The position numbers and the translations under genes are program-made. Shown here piece by piece: positions 1 through 8,679 of a stretch of DNA of 64,000 bases. This stretch comes from Acidovorax sp. Root219 (lineage in GTDB: Bacteria > Pseudomonadota > Gammaproteobacteria > Burkholderiales > Burkholderiaceae_C), in the NCBI RefSeq assembly GCF_001428665.1, contig NZ_LMIJ01000001.1, positions 401,935 through 465,934 of the forward strand. The letters run 5' to 3'. Position 1 is the first letter of the stretch. Each line of letters opens with the position of its first letter. The notes under the pieces are model-generated. The model ran no database searches and was not told the origin of the DNA. It saw only the letters and a program-made list of their open reading frames with translations.

Positions 1-62
1 AAAAAGAAGCACAGAGCGACCACTCGCAGAGCCATCCTTCCATCCGTCAGCAGACAACTGAG

Positions 63-1508
63 ATGGCTCAAACAACACCGTCCAGCACAGCCCCCAGCAG
101 TCCCTGGGCCAGGCTGCGCCGCACCAGCCTCTGGCGCCTCCTGGCCCTCCTCCTCCTCCCCGTCCTGACCCTCGTCACCTGCGTGGAACTGTGGATGACA
201 AGACACGACGCCCTCGAAGCCGCCAACGCCGCCTACGACCGCTCCCTGCTAGGCGCGCTCAAATCAATAGACGCCAACATCTCCACCGCCTCCGGCGGCC
301 TGTCCGCCGAACTCCCCTACACCATGCTCGAATTCTTCGAGCTCACCGCCAGCGGCCACGTGTACTTCCGCGTGGCATCCTCCGACGGCCTGGTGGAGCT
401 GGGCAACGCCGACCTGCCCCTGCCCCCCGGCACGCTGGAGCCCGGCGTGCCCCGCTTCTACGACGCCACCTACTTCGGCGAATCCGTGCGCCTGGCGGCC
501 TACCGGCGCATGGTGGACGCCACAGATGGCGCCATACCGGCCACCGCAGACGGCCCGGGCAGCGTGCTCGTGCAGGTGGCCGAGAGCACGCAGTCGCGCC
601 AGGAATTCACGCGCCGCTTCGTGCAGCGCGCGGCCCTGCGCGATGGCCTGGTACTGGCCCTCATGCTGCTGGGCGCCGCAGCCACGCTGGCGGTTGCGCT
701 GCGCCCGCTGTCGCGCCTGGCGCGTGGCGTGCAGGAGCGCAGCCCCGACGACATGACCCCGATTGCCGACACCGACCTGCCCGCCGACATCCGCCCCCTG
801 GTCGCGGCGGTGAACGAACAGATGGCGCGCACCCAGGCGCTGGTGGCGCAGCAGCGGCAGTTCCTCGACGATGCCTCGCACCAGTTGCGCACGCACCTGA
901 CCACGCTGCAGATGCAGATCGACTACGCGCGCCGCGAGCCCGACCCCGCGCAGGTGCAGGACGCGCTGGCCGCCATCGGCGGCGAGATCGCGCGCGCCAC
1001 GCGCAGCACGCAGCAGCTGCTGGCCCTGGGCCGCAGCGACACAGCGGCAGTCGAGTTTGCGCCCTTCGACCTGGCCGCACTGCTGCGAACCGTGGCGCTG
1101 GAGCTGCTGCCCCAGGCGCGCGCCAAGCAGATCGACTTCGGCATCCACACACACACCCCGGAGTTCATGGCCGTGGCCGACAGCGGCCTGCTGCGCGAGG
1201 CCCTCACCAACCTGGCCGCGAATGCCATCGCCTACACACCCGCGCACGGCACCATCACCCTGTCGGCTGCGGGCGACGCCCTGGGTTGGAGCGTGAACGT
1301 GGAGGACAACGGCCCCGGCATGGCGCCCGAGGAGCGTGCTGCGCTGGGCCAGCGCTACCGGCGCGGGTCGCAGGCGGCGGCCGGGGGCTCTGGCCTGGGC
1401 CTGGCGATTGCGCGCTCCATCGCCGAGCGGCACCGCGGCGCGCTGCGGCTGGAGGCACGGGTGGACAGCCCCGGCCTGCTGGCCATACTCTGGTGGCCCA
1501 AGCCATGA
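63..1508 (+). CDS. TctE-like sensor histidine kinase
   Basis: A 481-residue inner-membrane sensor kinase of the TctE type. A first membrane helix lies at about residues 24-45, a periplasmic region at about 46-190, and a second helix at about 193-213, followed by HAMP-like, HisKA and HATPase_c regions. The phospho-acceptor is His273 in HQLRTH. The motif normally reads HQLRTP, so a proline is replaced by His278. The N box (NLAANA) and the glycine-rich box (GSGLGLAIA) are intact. The stop overlaps the start of the following Bug receptor (ATGA), so the two are translationally coupled. No response regulator is seen in the 62 bases upstream; a partner may lie outside the window. Confidence 0.88.
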   Translation: MAQTTPSSTAPSSPWARLRRTSLWRLLALLLLPVLTLVTCVELWMTRHDALEAANAAYDRSLLGALKSIDANISTASGGLSAELPYTMLEFFELTASGHVYFRVASSDGLVELGNADLPLPPGTLEPGVPRFYDATYFGESVRLAAYRRMVDATDGAIPATADGPGSVLVQVAESTQSRQEFTRRFVQRAALRDGLVLALMLLGAAATLAVALRPLSRLARGVQERSPDDMTPIADTDLPADIRPLVAAVNEQMARTQALVAQQRQFLDDASHQLRTHLTTLQMQIDYARREPDPAQVQDALAAIGGEIARATRSTQQLLALGRSDTAAVEFAPFDLAALLRTVALELLPQARAKQIDFGIHTHTPEFMAVADSGLLREALTNLAANAIAYTPAHGTITLSAAGDALGWSVNVEDNGPGMAPEERAALGQRYRRGSQAAAGGSGLGLAIARSIAERHRGALRLEARVDSPGLLAILWWPKP

Positions 1509-2545
1509 ACAACACGCCCCACTACAACGCCCTCGCTGCACGCCGCCGGATGCTGCGCACACTGGCCACGCTGCTGGGTGGCGGCCTCGCAGCCTCTGCT
1601 GCATGCGCAGCACCACCGGCCGATGCCAGCACCGAGCCCGGCGAATGCGTGGCCCCCTCCAAGCCCGGTGGTGGCTTCGGGCTGACCTGCGGGCTGGCGG
1701 CCGATGCGATCCAGGCCGTGCGGCCGGGCCGCACACCGCTGCCGACGCGCTTCCTGCCGGGCGGCATCGGCGCCGTGGCCTTCGACCAGGTGGCCACGGG
1801 GCGCCTGGGCGGGCCGGGCACGCTGGTGGCCTTCTCCAGCGGTTCGCTGCTCAACATCGCGCAGGGCCGCTTCGGCCCACACCCCGTCAGCGCGCTGCGC
1901 TTCATCGCCACGCTGGGCACCGACTACGGTGTGATCGCCGTGCACCGCGATGCGCCCTACCAGGGTCTGGCGCAGGTGGTGGCGGCCTTGAAGCGCGACT
2001 CGGCCCGCGTGGTTTTCGGTGCCGGGGGCACCATCGGCAGCCAGGACTGGATCAAGGCCGCGCAGCTGGTGCGCGCTGCGGGGCAGGACCACAAGAAGAT
2101 GCGCTTCGTCGCCTTCGAAGGCGGTGGCGAGGCGCTCAAGGCCCTGAAGGGCGGACACCTCGACATCTTCACCGGCGACGCGGCCGAAGCCATGCAGGCC
2201 GTTGCCCAGGGCCTGCCGCTGCGCTTTCTGGCCGTGCTGGCACCCGAGCGACTGCAAGGCACCCTGGCCGGCCTGCCCACCGCACGCGAGCAGGGCGTGG
2301 ACCTGGTCTGGCCCACCGTGCGCGGCCTGTACATGGCCGCCACCGCCCCCGAGGCCGCCGTGCACGCCTGGACCAGCGCCTTCGAGGCCGCCATGGCCGC
2401 ACCCGGCTACGCCGCGCTGTGCAGCCGCTACGGCCTGTACCCCTTTGCCCTCACCGGCGCAGCGCTCGACGGCTTCGTGCAGCGCAGCCTGCAGGACTAC
2501 CGGCGCATGGCGCAGGACCTGGGGCTGCGCACCTGGCCGCGCTGA
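1505..2545 (+). CDS. Bug/TctC-family periplasmic solute-binding protein
   Basis: A 346-residue extracytoplasmic receptor of the Bug (TctC) family. It has a twin-arginine-like basic N-terminus (RRRM) and a hydrophobic signal ending near AACAA. The conserved early motif APSKPGGGFGLTC is typical of this family, which binds carboxylates. The start is the ATG overlapping the sensor-kinase stop. No TctA/TctB permease lies beside it. That fits a receptor serving the adjacent sensor kinase, as shown for the Bordetella BctC/BctE pair, rather than transport; this role is inference. The last 55 bases recur near position 5780. Confidence 0.85.
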   Translation: MNNTPHYNALAARRRMLRTLATLLGGGLAASAACAAPPADASTEPGECVAPSKPGGGFGLTCGLAADAIQAVRPGRTPLPTRFLPGGIGAVAFDQVATGRLGGPGTLVAFSSGSLLNIAQGRFGPHPVSALRFIATLGTDYGVIAVHRDAPYQGLAQVVAALKRDSARVVFGAGGTIGSQDWIKAAQLVRAAGQDHKKMRFVAFEGGGEALKALKGGHLDIFTGDAAEAMQAVAQGLPLRFLAVLAPERLQGTLAGLPTAREQGVDLVWPTVRGLYMAATAPEAAVHAWTSAFEAAMAAPGYAALCSRYGLYPFALTGAALDGFVQRSLQDYRRMAQDLGLRTWPR

Positions 2546-2576
2546 TCCGTTGTTCCGTTGACAGGGCGGGCGGCGT

Positions 2577-2635
2577 CTTGTCGTACTGCCTGCGACGCCG
2601 CCTGGCCAGAACCGCTTCGCTGAATTCTTTCCCCG
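2577..2635. repeat. partial copy of an extragenic palindromic repeat
   Basis: This stretch shares a nearly identical core (CGCCTGGCCAG, then A or G, then ACCGCTTCGCTGA) with the reverse complement of the palindromic repeat at 27637-27736. The surrounding bases also align if about ten bases are missing here. It lies between convergent genes and looks like one arm of a dispersed intergenic element. Whether it acts as a terminator is unknown. Confidence 0.5.
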
Positions 2636-2638
2636 CTC

Positions 2639-3619
2639 CTATTCGTCTTCCGCCTGACCGTCATCACGCAGCCGGCGATCCAGCTTGCCACGCAGCGACT
2701 CGGTGTCTTTCAGAAGCTGGTCTACGGGCACGGCCGGCGCCACGCGCAGGCCTGGTGGGAACAGGCTGCTCATGTACAGCCGATTCGACAGGCGCATGTT
2801 GTTCAGCCACTGCGCACCCAGCCACGACGGCAATCCCAATGCCACCAGCGCAGCCAGCGTCCAGGCCAAACCGACGCGGCGGCGCGGCAGCACTGTGGAC
2901 AGGTGGGCATACAACGCCCCCGCCACCACCAGCGCCACCAGCACATTGGCAAACCGCGAAAAGGATTCCAACGAGAAAGTGAACGCCACAAAGTTCGCCA
3001 CCAGGTGCACCGCATCCACCGCCAAGGCGGCAGTGCAGGCGATGCGCACATGGCGCCAGAACCGAAGCTGGCCGCCGAACACTTTGCTGGCCACCGCCCA
3101 TGCGCCCGACCATACGCCCAGGCTGGCCAGCAGGCCAAGCACCATGCCAGGAACAGACTTCAGATACTGCGACGCGTCGCGGGCCTCCAGCCACGCGGAC
3201 CCCAATGCCGCCGCCAGCACCAGCACCATGAGCGCTGCCGTGGTGGCCACCGTGCTCCACGGAAACTGGGGCAGCGCCTGTTCGTCGGCGATGGGGGCAT
3301 CGGCCAGGCGCAGCGCGACGTGGGTGTGGCCCAGGTCGATGGGCGTGCCGCCCGGCCAGTCGAAGCGCTCGCCCTGGGCGTAGTGCTTGCGCTGCAGGCG
3401 CGCGCCATTGCGGGTGTGCAGGACCTCCACCTGTATCGCGCGCGAGGCATCTTCCAGGCGGTCGATGCGCAGGTGCGCGGGCGCGACGAACGGATCGTCC
3501 AGCACCAGGTCACAGTCCAGGCCCCTGCCCACCGTCACGGGCCAGCGGGTGATGGGGGCGCGTGCCAGCAGCGCGCCGTGGCGGTCAAAGGCTTCGATGA
3601 GGCCAAGGGTGGGCGTCAT
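2639..3619 (-). CDS. FHA-domain membrane protein
   Basis: A 326-residue protein. The N-terminal half (about residues 20-105) resembles a forkhead-associated phosphopeptide-binding domain, with VGRGLDCDLVLDD and, further on, APAHLRI. The serine usually found before the FHA histidine is replaced, so phosphothreonine binding may be altered. About five membrane helices follow (roughly 123-143, 155-178, 190-212, 224-243 and 250-268), then a short charged tail. The start overlaps the stop of the upstream protease gene by four bases, so the two are co-expressed. The partner and signal are unknown. Confidence 0.75.
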   Translation of the reverse strand: MTPTLGLIEAFDRHGALLARAPITRWPVTVGRGLDCDLVLDDPFVAPAHLRIDRLEDASRAIQVEVLHTRNGARLQRKHYAQGERFDWPGGTPIDLGHTHVALRLADAPIADEQALPQFPWSTVATTAALMVLVLAAALGSAWLEARDASQYLKSVPGMVLGLLASLGVWSGAWAVASKVFGGQLRFWRHVRIACTAALAVDAVHLVANFVAFTFSLESFSRFANVLVALVVAGALYAHLSTVLPRRRVGLAWTLAALVALGLPSWLGAQWLNNMRLSNRLYMSSLFPPGLRVAPAVPVDQLLKDTESLRGKLDRRLRDDGQAEDE

Positions 3620-5121
3620 GGTGCGGCCTCCCAGCGAAACGCCTTGAGGTAGTGGCTGGCCAGCTTCATGCCGTTGTCAAAAGCGATGCCTTGCACATCC
3701 AGGCGGCCCAGGATGCCTTGCGTGGGCTGGTTGACCGAGGCTGTCAGCACGGTCATGTTGTACAGGCCGGGCAGCTTGCGGTAGGCCGACATGCAGACCA
3801 CCGCCCGCAGCGGCAGGCTGCCGGAGTCCACAAAACGTTCGCTGCATTCAACGGCGGTCTGGTGGCGGTTGCCACGCGTCTGGAACCGCTCGTTGGCAAA
3901 GCTTTGCGAGAACACCCGGGCAAACCGCGCCGCGCTCAAGGTGGGGGCGTTGTAGGCCTCATAGGCCAGGCGCACGGTGCCGGTGCTGTAGTCGCCGGCC
4001 ACGACATCGCTGTCAGCCTGGCACTGCGTGCGTTCCAGGTTCAAACCCGGAAAGTTCGGGTCGCGCCCCGATCCCCAGCACCGTGCCAGCGCGTCATCGG
4101 GCACCGGCACCCGGTAGTTGCCGTGGCGTTGCTCACGAAACGGCGCTTTCAGAAACCGCTCGGTCAGCACCTGCTGGTGCCCTGTCAGTTGCCTTGTCAT
4201 CTCCGCGTACGCGGGCTGCGTGATGGGCACTGCGCCGGCCGCGCGCTGCACCAGCACCTGCGCAAACTCGGCGGGGATCAAGAAGCTGACCTGCTCGCCA
4301 TCGAGCCGCTTGGCCACGTTGACGCCCAGCACCCGCCCCGAATCGTCCACCGAGGGGCCACCGCTCATGCCGGGGTTGAGCGTGCCGCCAAAGAAAATCC
4401 GCGGATAGAAGCTGCGCCGCACCAGCCCGTTGTAGGTGCCCTCCGTGACTGCAAAGCCGATATCCAGCGGGTTGCCCAGCGAGTAGATGCGCTCGCCCTG
4501 TGCCAAGGCCTCTGCGGCGGGCCGAAAGCTCAGCACCGGCGCCGCTGCGGTGCGGGCCTTGGCGCGCAGCACCGCCAGGTCGCGCTGCACGTCGAACGCC
4601 AGCAGCTCGACCTCGCCCTCCAGCCCCTCCATCGTGACGTACACGCCGCGGTAACGCTCGGGCTCCAGCGCCAGCTGGCTGGCCACATGGAAGTTGGTGA
4701 CGATCAGGCCGTCCGCCGAGACAAAGAACCCCGAGCCGATCGACGCCTGGGTGTCGGCATTACGCAGCAGCGTGCGGATCTGCACCAGTTTGTCGCGCGA
4801 CAGCTCATAGATGCGCCGGGCATCGCGAGACAGGGGTGCAGCGGGCACAGCTGCGGCACCGGCAGCCGCCGCTGCCCCCGATGCACCCACGCTGCTGTCC
4901 ACCGGCTCGACGCCCGCTGCAGCGGGCGGCATCGCTTTGGATGCCGGCGCCGCAGGCAATGCCGCGCCTGTGGCGCGAATGGCGGGCGCGCCGGCGGTCG
5001 CAGTCACGGCCGTGGGGGCAGTCGCGGGGTGGGGTGCATTCTGGGCGTGGGCCACAGTACAGGCCAGCACAAGAAGGGGTGCTGCGGCACGCCGCAGCGA
5101 GCAGGTCAAAAGGAAAGGCAT
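3616..5121 (-). CDS. secreted trypsin-like serine protease
   Basis: A 501-residue protein with a signal peptide (cleavage near AHA, residue 26) and an Ala/Pro-rich linker to about residue 100. An S1C (DegP/trypsin-2-like) catalytic domain follows. The triad is visible: His145 in TNFHVAS, Asp181 in QRDLAVL and Ser253 in NPGMSGGPS. About 200 residues after the protease domain match no family I recognise, and no PDZ domain is apparent. It is probably periplasmic. It is translationally coupled to the downstream FHA membrane protein, which suggests a joint envelope function that the sequence does not identify. Confidence 0.82.
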   Translation of the reverse strand: MPFLLTCSLRRAAAPLLVLACTVAHAQNAPHPATAPTAVTATAGAPAIRATGAALPAAPASKAMPPAAAGVEPVDSSVGASGAAAAAGAAAVPAAPLSRDARRIYELSRDKLVQIRTLLRNADTQASIGSGFFVSADGLIVTNFHVASQLALEPERYRGVYVTMEGLEGEVELLAFDVQRDLAVLRAKARTAAAPVLSFRPAAEALAQGERIYSLGNPLDIGFAVTEGTYNGLVRRSFYPRIFFGGTLNPGMSGGPSVDDSGRVLGVNVAKRLDGEQVSFLIPAEFAQVLVQRAAGAVPITQPAYAEMTRQLTGHQQVLTERFLKAPFREQRHGNYRVPVPDDALARCWGSGRDPNFPGLNLERTQCQADSDVVAGDYSTGTVRLAYEAYNAPTLSAARFARVFSQSFANERFQTRGNRHQTAVECSERFVDSGSLPLRAVVCMSAYRKLPGLYNMTVLTASVNQPTQGILGRLDVQGIAFDNGMKLASHYLKAFRWEAAP

Positions 5122-5225
5122 CGTGGCATTCTATTGACGCTCTGCACCGCACCCACGCTGTACGGGCAGTTCAGGGTTGCGGCCCATCCAGGCGGACCAT
5201 CGCTGGGGCTTTTTTGACCGCCCCT

Positions 5226-5393
5226 ATTAGTGTTCTGCCCCGCAAATAGATGCCATACATAAAACCGATGGATTTCGCGCCAGGGCAAGGCGCAAACCGC
5301 AGCGATAGCCGTAGCTATCGCGAGGATTTCAACGCGGCCCTGGCGTGAAAGACGCGGTTTTATTGGCATTTATTTGCGGGACAGGACACTAAG
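5226..5393. mobile_element. 164-bp MITE-like palindromic element with TA flanks
   Basis: The termini are inverted repeats: GTGTTCTGCCCCGCAAATA on the left and TATTTGCGGGACAGGACAC on the right, 17 of 19 matching. Each is bordered by TA (5228-5229 and 5390-5391). The interior is a long imperfect palindrome centred on a perfect GCGATAGC/GCTATCGC core. It carries no convincing gene. TA target duplication and size suit a non-autonomous IS630/Tc1-type miniature element, but that assignment is inference. Confidence 0.6.
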
Positions 5394-5703
5394 TGCTCCC
5401 CAGCGCGCCCAGCAACCTGGCGCTCACCTCGGCGGCATCGGGCGTGCCGAACTGCATGTTGTGCTGGTCCGTCAGCGGGCCATGGCCCGGCTCCATGCGT
5501 CCGTCACCGTCGTAGCCCATGGCCTTGAACTTCCAGGTCCCACCCACCTTTTTGAGCGAGCCCACATGTGCGCCAGTGGCCGTGTGCACGGCCACCACGG
5601 CGGCGTTGATGGGCAACAACTGCAAGGGGCCCGCCACGGGGCCGGGCGGCACGTGGAAGAAGGTGGGTTTGAAGGCAGGCGGCTGGGGTGGACTCAAGGG
5701 CAT
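5389..5703 (-). CDS. small hypothetical protein with C-terminus at a MITE
   Basis: A 104-residue reading frame with strong GC bias at third positions and a balanced composition (motif KKVGGTWKFKAMGYDGDGRMEPG), so it is probably real. No family is recognised. Its stop codon (TAG on the minus strand) lies exactly in the right TA flank of the palindromic element at 5226-5393, so the element may have clipped or replaced the original C-terminus. No signal peptide is evident. The start is the first ATG and no strong ribosome-binding site precedes it. Confidence 0.55.
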   Translation of the reverse strand: MPLSPPQPPAFKPTFFHVPPGPVAGPLQLLPINAAVVAVHTATGAHVGSLKKVGGTWKFKAMGYDGDGRMEPGHGPLTDQHNMQFGTPDAAEVSARLLGALGST

Positions 5704-5752
5704 GGGGGTGTTTGTATCTCAAAACGCATACCTCCCACCTGCAACCCGGGAT

Positions 5753-5807
5753 GCCTGCAGGACTACCGGCGCGTGGCGCAGGGCCTGGGGCTGCGCGCCT
5801 GACCGCG
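5753..5807 (+). pseudogene. duplicated 3' tail of a Bug receptor gene
   Basis: These 55 bases match 2487-2541 at 51 positions. In frame they encode LQDYRRVAQGLGLRA followed by a stop, against LQDYRRMAQDLGLR in the intact receptor. No upstream receptor sequence is present, so this is a detached gene end left by a duplication or deletion. Confidence 0.6.
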
Positions 5808-6016
5808 ATAGCCGATTGCCAGTTCTGGCTGTTGGTTGACAGAACGGTCGCTGCAATCCCCCATTTGTGTGAACTACTGCGCACTTACCAAATAGTAAAA
5901 GTCTGCAACCGCGCGCCAAAGCGCCGATGGGTGTGGATACTGGCGTCTCCACAAAAACCGGCTCAACGACGAAGGGAGGCCAGGGCCCACAACAGGCCCC
6001 GGCTGGATCGCTCGTG

Positions 6017-6565
6017 ATGTGCCCGACCACCATGACATCCTGGATCGCCACCCTGTGCCTGGCTGCGGCTTCGGCACTCACCGCCACGGCTGCCAGCGCA
6101 GCCACGTTCACCATTCCCGATGCGGGCGTGTCCTTCAACGCGCCGGACGGCTTTACACAGCTGACGGCGGAAGAGATAGGCAACAAGTACCCTTCCAACC
6201 GCGGCCCGGCCTTCGTGGTGGGCAACGCGCGGCGCACCACCACGATTGCCTTCGACCTCAAGCCCCAGGGCCTGCCCAAGGACAAGCTGCCGCACGTCAA
6301 GGCCACATTCGAAACCCTCTTCGACCGCATCATCCCCGGCATCGACTGGAAGGAAAAGAAGCTCCTGGACATGCAGGGCCAGCAGTGGATCTACTTCGAG
6401 ATGACCTCGCGCGCCATCGACACCGACATCTACAACATCATGATGGTCACCCCCCACCGGGGCAAGATGCTGGTCTTCAACTTCAACTCCACCAAGAGCG
6501 AGTTCCCTTTGGTGGAGAAGGAGCTGAGGAAGAGCGTGCAGACGATTGCGGTGGCGGGGGAATAG
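6017..6565 (+). CDS. secreted hypothetical protein, possibly DcrB/PsbP-like
   Basis: A 182-residue protein, or 177 residues if translation starts at the ATG at 6032. It has a clear signal peptide (hydrophobic run WIATLCLAAASALTATAASA with cleavage near ASA). The mature part (FTIPDAGVSFNAPDGF and onward) looks like a small soluble periplasmic alpha/beta domain of the DcrB/PsbP type, but I cannot confirm this. No ribosome-binding site clearly separates the two candidate starts. It stands alone between the decayed region to its left and the DUF899 gene. Confidence 0.65.
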   Translation: MCPTTMTSWIATLCLAAASALTATAASAATFTIPDAGVSFNAPDGFTQLTAEEIGNKYPSNRGPAFVVGNARRTTTIAFDLKPQGLPKDKLPHVKATFETLFDRIIPGIDWKEKKLLDMQGQQWIYFEMTSRAIDTDIYNIMMVTPHRGKMLVFNFNSTKSEFPLVEKELRKSVQTIAVAGE

Positions 6566-6681
6566 CCAACGTCCGATCCTGAAGGCGTGCCGAGCAGGCG
6601 GGCGTTTCTCCTACCCACGGCGACGAGATATCCCGGCATAGTCGATCCTCCATCGGTCCACCGCTACCCAGGAGAGCGACA

Positions 6682-7401
6682 ATGACGACGACGAGCAATG
6701 CGGAAAAGGCCTTGAAGCCAGCAGCGCAGCTGGCTGAAAAAGCAAGGACCCCCTTCCCTGGCGCATCCGCCGAATACGAAACCGCCCGCCAGGCCCTGCT
6801 GGCCGAAGAAATCGAATTTCGCCGCCACATGACGCGCCTCGTCGCGCAACGCCAGGCACTGCCGCCGGGGCCGGTGATCGCCAAGGACTACCGCTTCAAG
6901 GACGAGCAGGGCTTCGATGCCAGCCTGATCGACCTGTTCGGCGACAAGGACACGCTTGTGACGTATTTCTGGATGTACGGCCCCCAGCGCGAGCGCCCCT
7001 GCCCCATGTGCACCAACTGGCTCGGTTCGGTCGAAGGCAACGCGGCCGACATCAAGCAGCGCGTGGCCCTGAAGATCCTGGGCCGCTCGCCCGTGGAACG
7101 ACAGTACGCCTTTGCCCAGGAGCGCGGCTGGCGCGACCTGAACTTCGTGCAGACAGTAGGAGACGACTATGCGAAGGACCTGGGCATCCTGATGGACGAT
7201 GGCAGCGAGTACCCGGCGCTCGTGGTCTTCCAACGCGACGGCGACCAGGTACGCCTGTTCTGGGCCAGCGAAATGACCAAGGAAATGGCCGACCCGGGCC
7301 AGGACCCGCGCGATGCGCCGGACATTGCGGCGCTGTGGTCGGTGCTGGATTTGACGCCTGGGGGGCGGCCCAAGGACTGGTATCCGAAGCTGAAATATTG
7401 A
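6682..7401 (+). CDS. DUF899-family thioredoxin-like protein
   Basis: A 239-residue cytoplasmic protein of the DUF899 family, which has a thioredoxin-like fold. Typical features are the early EEIEFRRHMTRLVAQRQALPPG segment, shown here in part as RRHMTRLVAQRQALPPG, the YFWMYGP strand and a CPMC dithiol (near residue 111) before TNWLGS. The tail GGRPKDWYPKLKY is also characteristic. The start follows an AGGAGAGCGAC ribosome-binding region. The biochemical role of the family is poorly defined; a redox function is inferred from the fold and the CxxC. Confidence 0.85.
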   Translation: MTTTSNAEKALKPAAQLAEKARTPFPGASAEYETARQALLAEEIEFRRHMTRLVAQRQALPPGPVIAKDYRFKDEQGFDASLIDLFGDKDTLVTYFWMYGPQRERPCPMCTNWLGSVEGNAADIKQRVALKILGRSPVERQYAFAQERGWRDLNFVQTVGDDYAKDLGILMDDGSEYPALVVFQRDGDQVRLFWASEMTKEMADPGQDPRDAPDIAALWSVLDLTPGGRPKDWYPKLKY

Positions 7402-7423
7402 GCAGGGTGTTCTGCTCAGGCGC

Positions 7424-8596
7424 TCAGTTTTTCGCGATCCCGGCAGGCGACGCAGTCAGCGCCCTGCGCTCGCGCCACGCCTGCTGCACGAACGGATCCG
7501 TCACCGCATAGGTGCCATGGCCCTTGCGCACGATGAGGTTGGCGTCGCGCAGTTCTTCCGACACGCGCTGCACCTGGTCGGCCGTGACCTCACGGCCCAC
7601 GGTGGACGCATAGTCGGCCAGGGCGTCGGCAGTGAAGAGGCCGGTCGCGTCCCCCTCCACGCGCGCCACGCGGTCGAAGATCGCGCCGGCGAGCACACCC
7701 AGGTCTTCGAGCTTGCGCAGCTCCACATCGGCGGCCGCGCCCTTGAGGGTGGAGGCGATCACTGGCAGCAGGCGGTCGGCCTCGGCAGGGTCTTCGCGCT
7801 GCAGCTGGCGCAGGGCGCGGATCAGTTCTTCGGGCCGGCGGCCCAGCAGGTTGAAGGCTGCCGTGGCCACGGGCAGGCTGGGCAGCACGGGGGCGCCCTC
7901 CTCGGCAATGCCCTGCAGCACATAAGCCACGTAGTCGCCATCGAGCGTGGGGTATTCCACCGAGGTGGCACCGGCAAAGGCGTGCTTGCCCTGCAGCGTC
8001 ATGCCCACCACCTGGGCGCGGTGCGAGCCCGTGCCGATGAAGAGGAAATGCCCGGGTGTATCAGGCCGTGGGTTGATCGCATCGCGTGCGGCCTTGATGG
8101 CCAGCAGCATCTGCGCGCCATCGTCGCCGGCCAGCGCCTGCTGCACTTCGTCGACGATCAGGACCAGGTCGGTGCGGGCCAGCTCGATCACCTCCGTGAG
8201 CGCCTGCGCCAGCGTGACCCCGCCCTTGGCCCCCACCTCGTTGAGCTGAAAGCCGAACTTGAAGCCCGCCGCCCCCACGTCCACCCCCTTGAGGCGCGCC
8301 AGGCGGCCCAGCACGCCCGAAGCCGGTGTCTGCAGGTCGGCCAGCGCACGCCGTATGGCCGCGTGCACCAGGGTGGCCGGGTCGGCCTTGGTGTCGGCCC
8401 ACAGGTCGACATAGATCACGATGGCGCCTTTGGCCTCCAGCGCGGGGATCAGGTCCTGGCGCAGAAAGGTCGTCTTGCCGGTGCGCCGCAGGCCCGACAG
8501 GAACAGGCCCGAGCGCAGCCCCTGGTCGAGGAGGCCGGGCTCCAGCAACTGCTTGGCCATCTGTTCGGCCAGTGCGGGGCGGTGAAAAAGGTCCAT
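7424..8596 (-). CDS. AAA-type ATPase (ORC/STAND-like)
   Basis: A 390-residue ATPase. Walker A is GLRRTGKTT (about residues 35-43) and Walker B is LVLIVDEV near residue 145. A sensor-like segment, FLFIGTGSHR, follows. The C-terminal 110 residues look like a winged helix (VTADQVQRVSEELRDANLIVRKGHGTY). The whole resembles the prokaryotic AAA ATPases often found as single genes. It is preceded by an AT-rich stretch (8597-8655) unlike its surroundings, which may hold its promoter. Role unknown; no toxin, nuclease or other obvious defence partner lies next to it. Confidence 0.75.
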   Translation of the reverse strand: MDLFHRPALAEQMAKQLLEPGLLDQGLRSGLFLSGLRRTGKTTFLRQDLIPALEAKGAIVIYVDLWADTKADPATLVHAAIRRALADLQTPASGVLGRLARLKGVDVGAAGFKFGFQLNEVGAKGGVTLAQALTEVIELARTDLVLIVDEVQQALAGDDGAQMLLAIKAARDAINPRPDTPGHFLFIGTGSHRAQVVGMTLQGKHAFAGATSVEYPTLDGDYVAYVLQGIAEEGAPVLPSLPVATAAFNLLGRRPEELIRALRQLQREDPAEADRLLPVIASTLKGAAADVELRKLEDLGVLAGAIFDRVARVEGDATGLFTADALADYASTVGREVTADQVQRVSEELRDANLIVRKGHGTYAVTDPFVQQAWRERRALTASPAGIAKN

Positions 8597-8679
8597 TTAG
8601 TTTATTTTAGTCAAAACCAATAATTAGTACAAATCGCTAAAATCAACAAAATCGGCCGATTGCTTCTCCGCAGTGCGCC

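Noticed and set aside
264-1736. Long minus-strand frames opposite the first sensor kinase (and similar frames opposite most genes)
   Set aside because: In DNA this GC-rich, long open frames arise opposite and out of phase with real genes. They are rich in Arg, Ala, Gly and His, lack domains and have no ribosome-binding sites.
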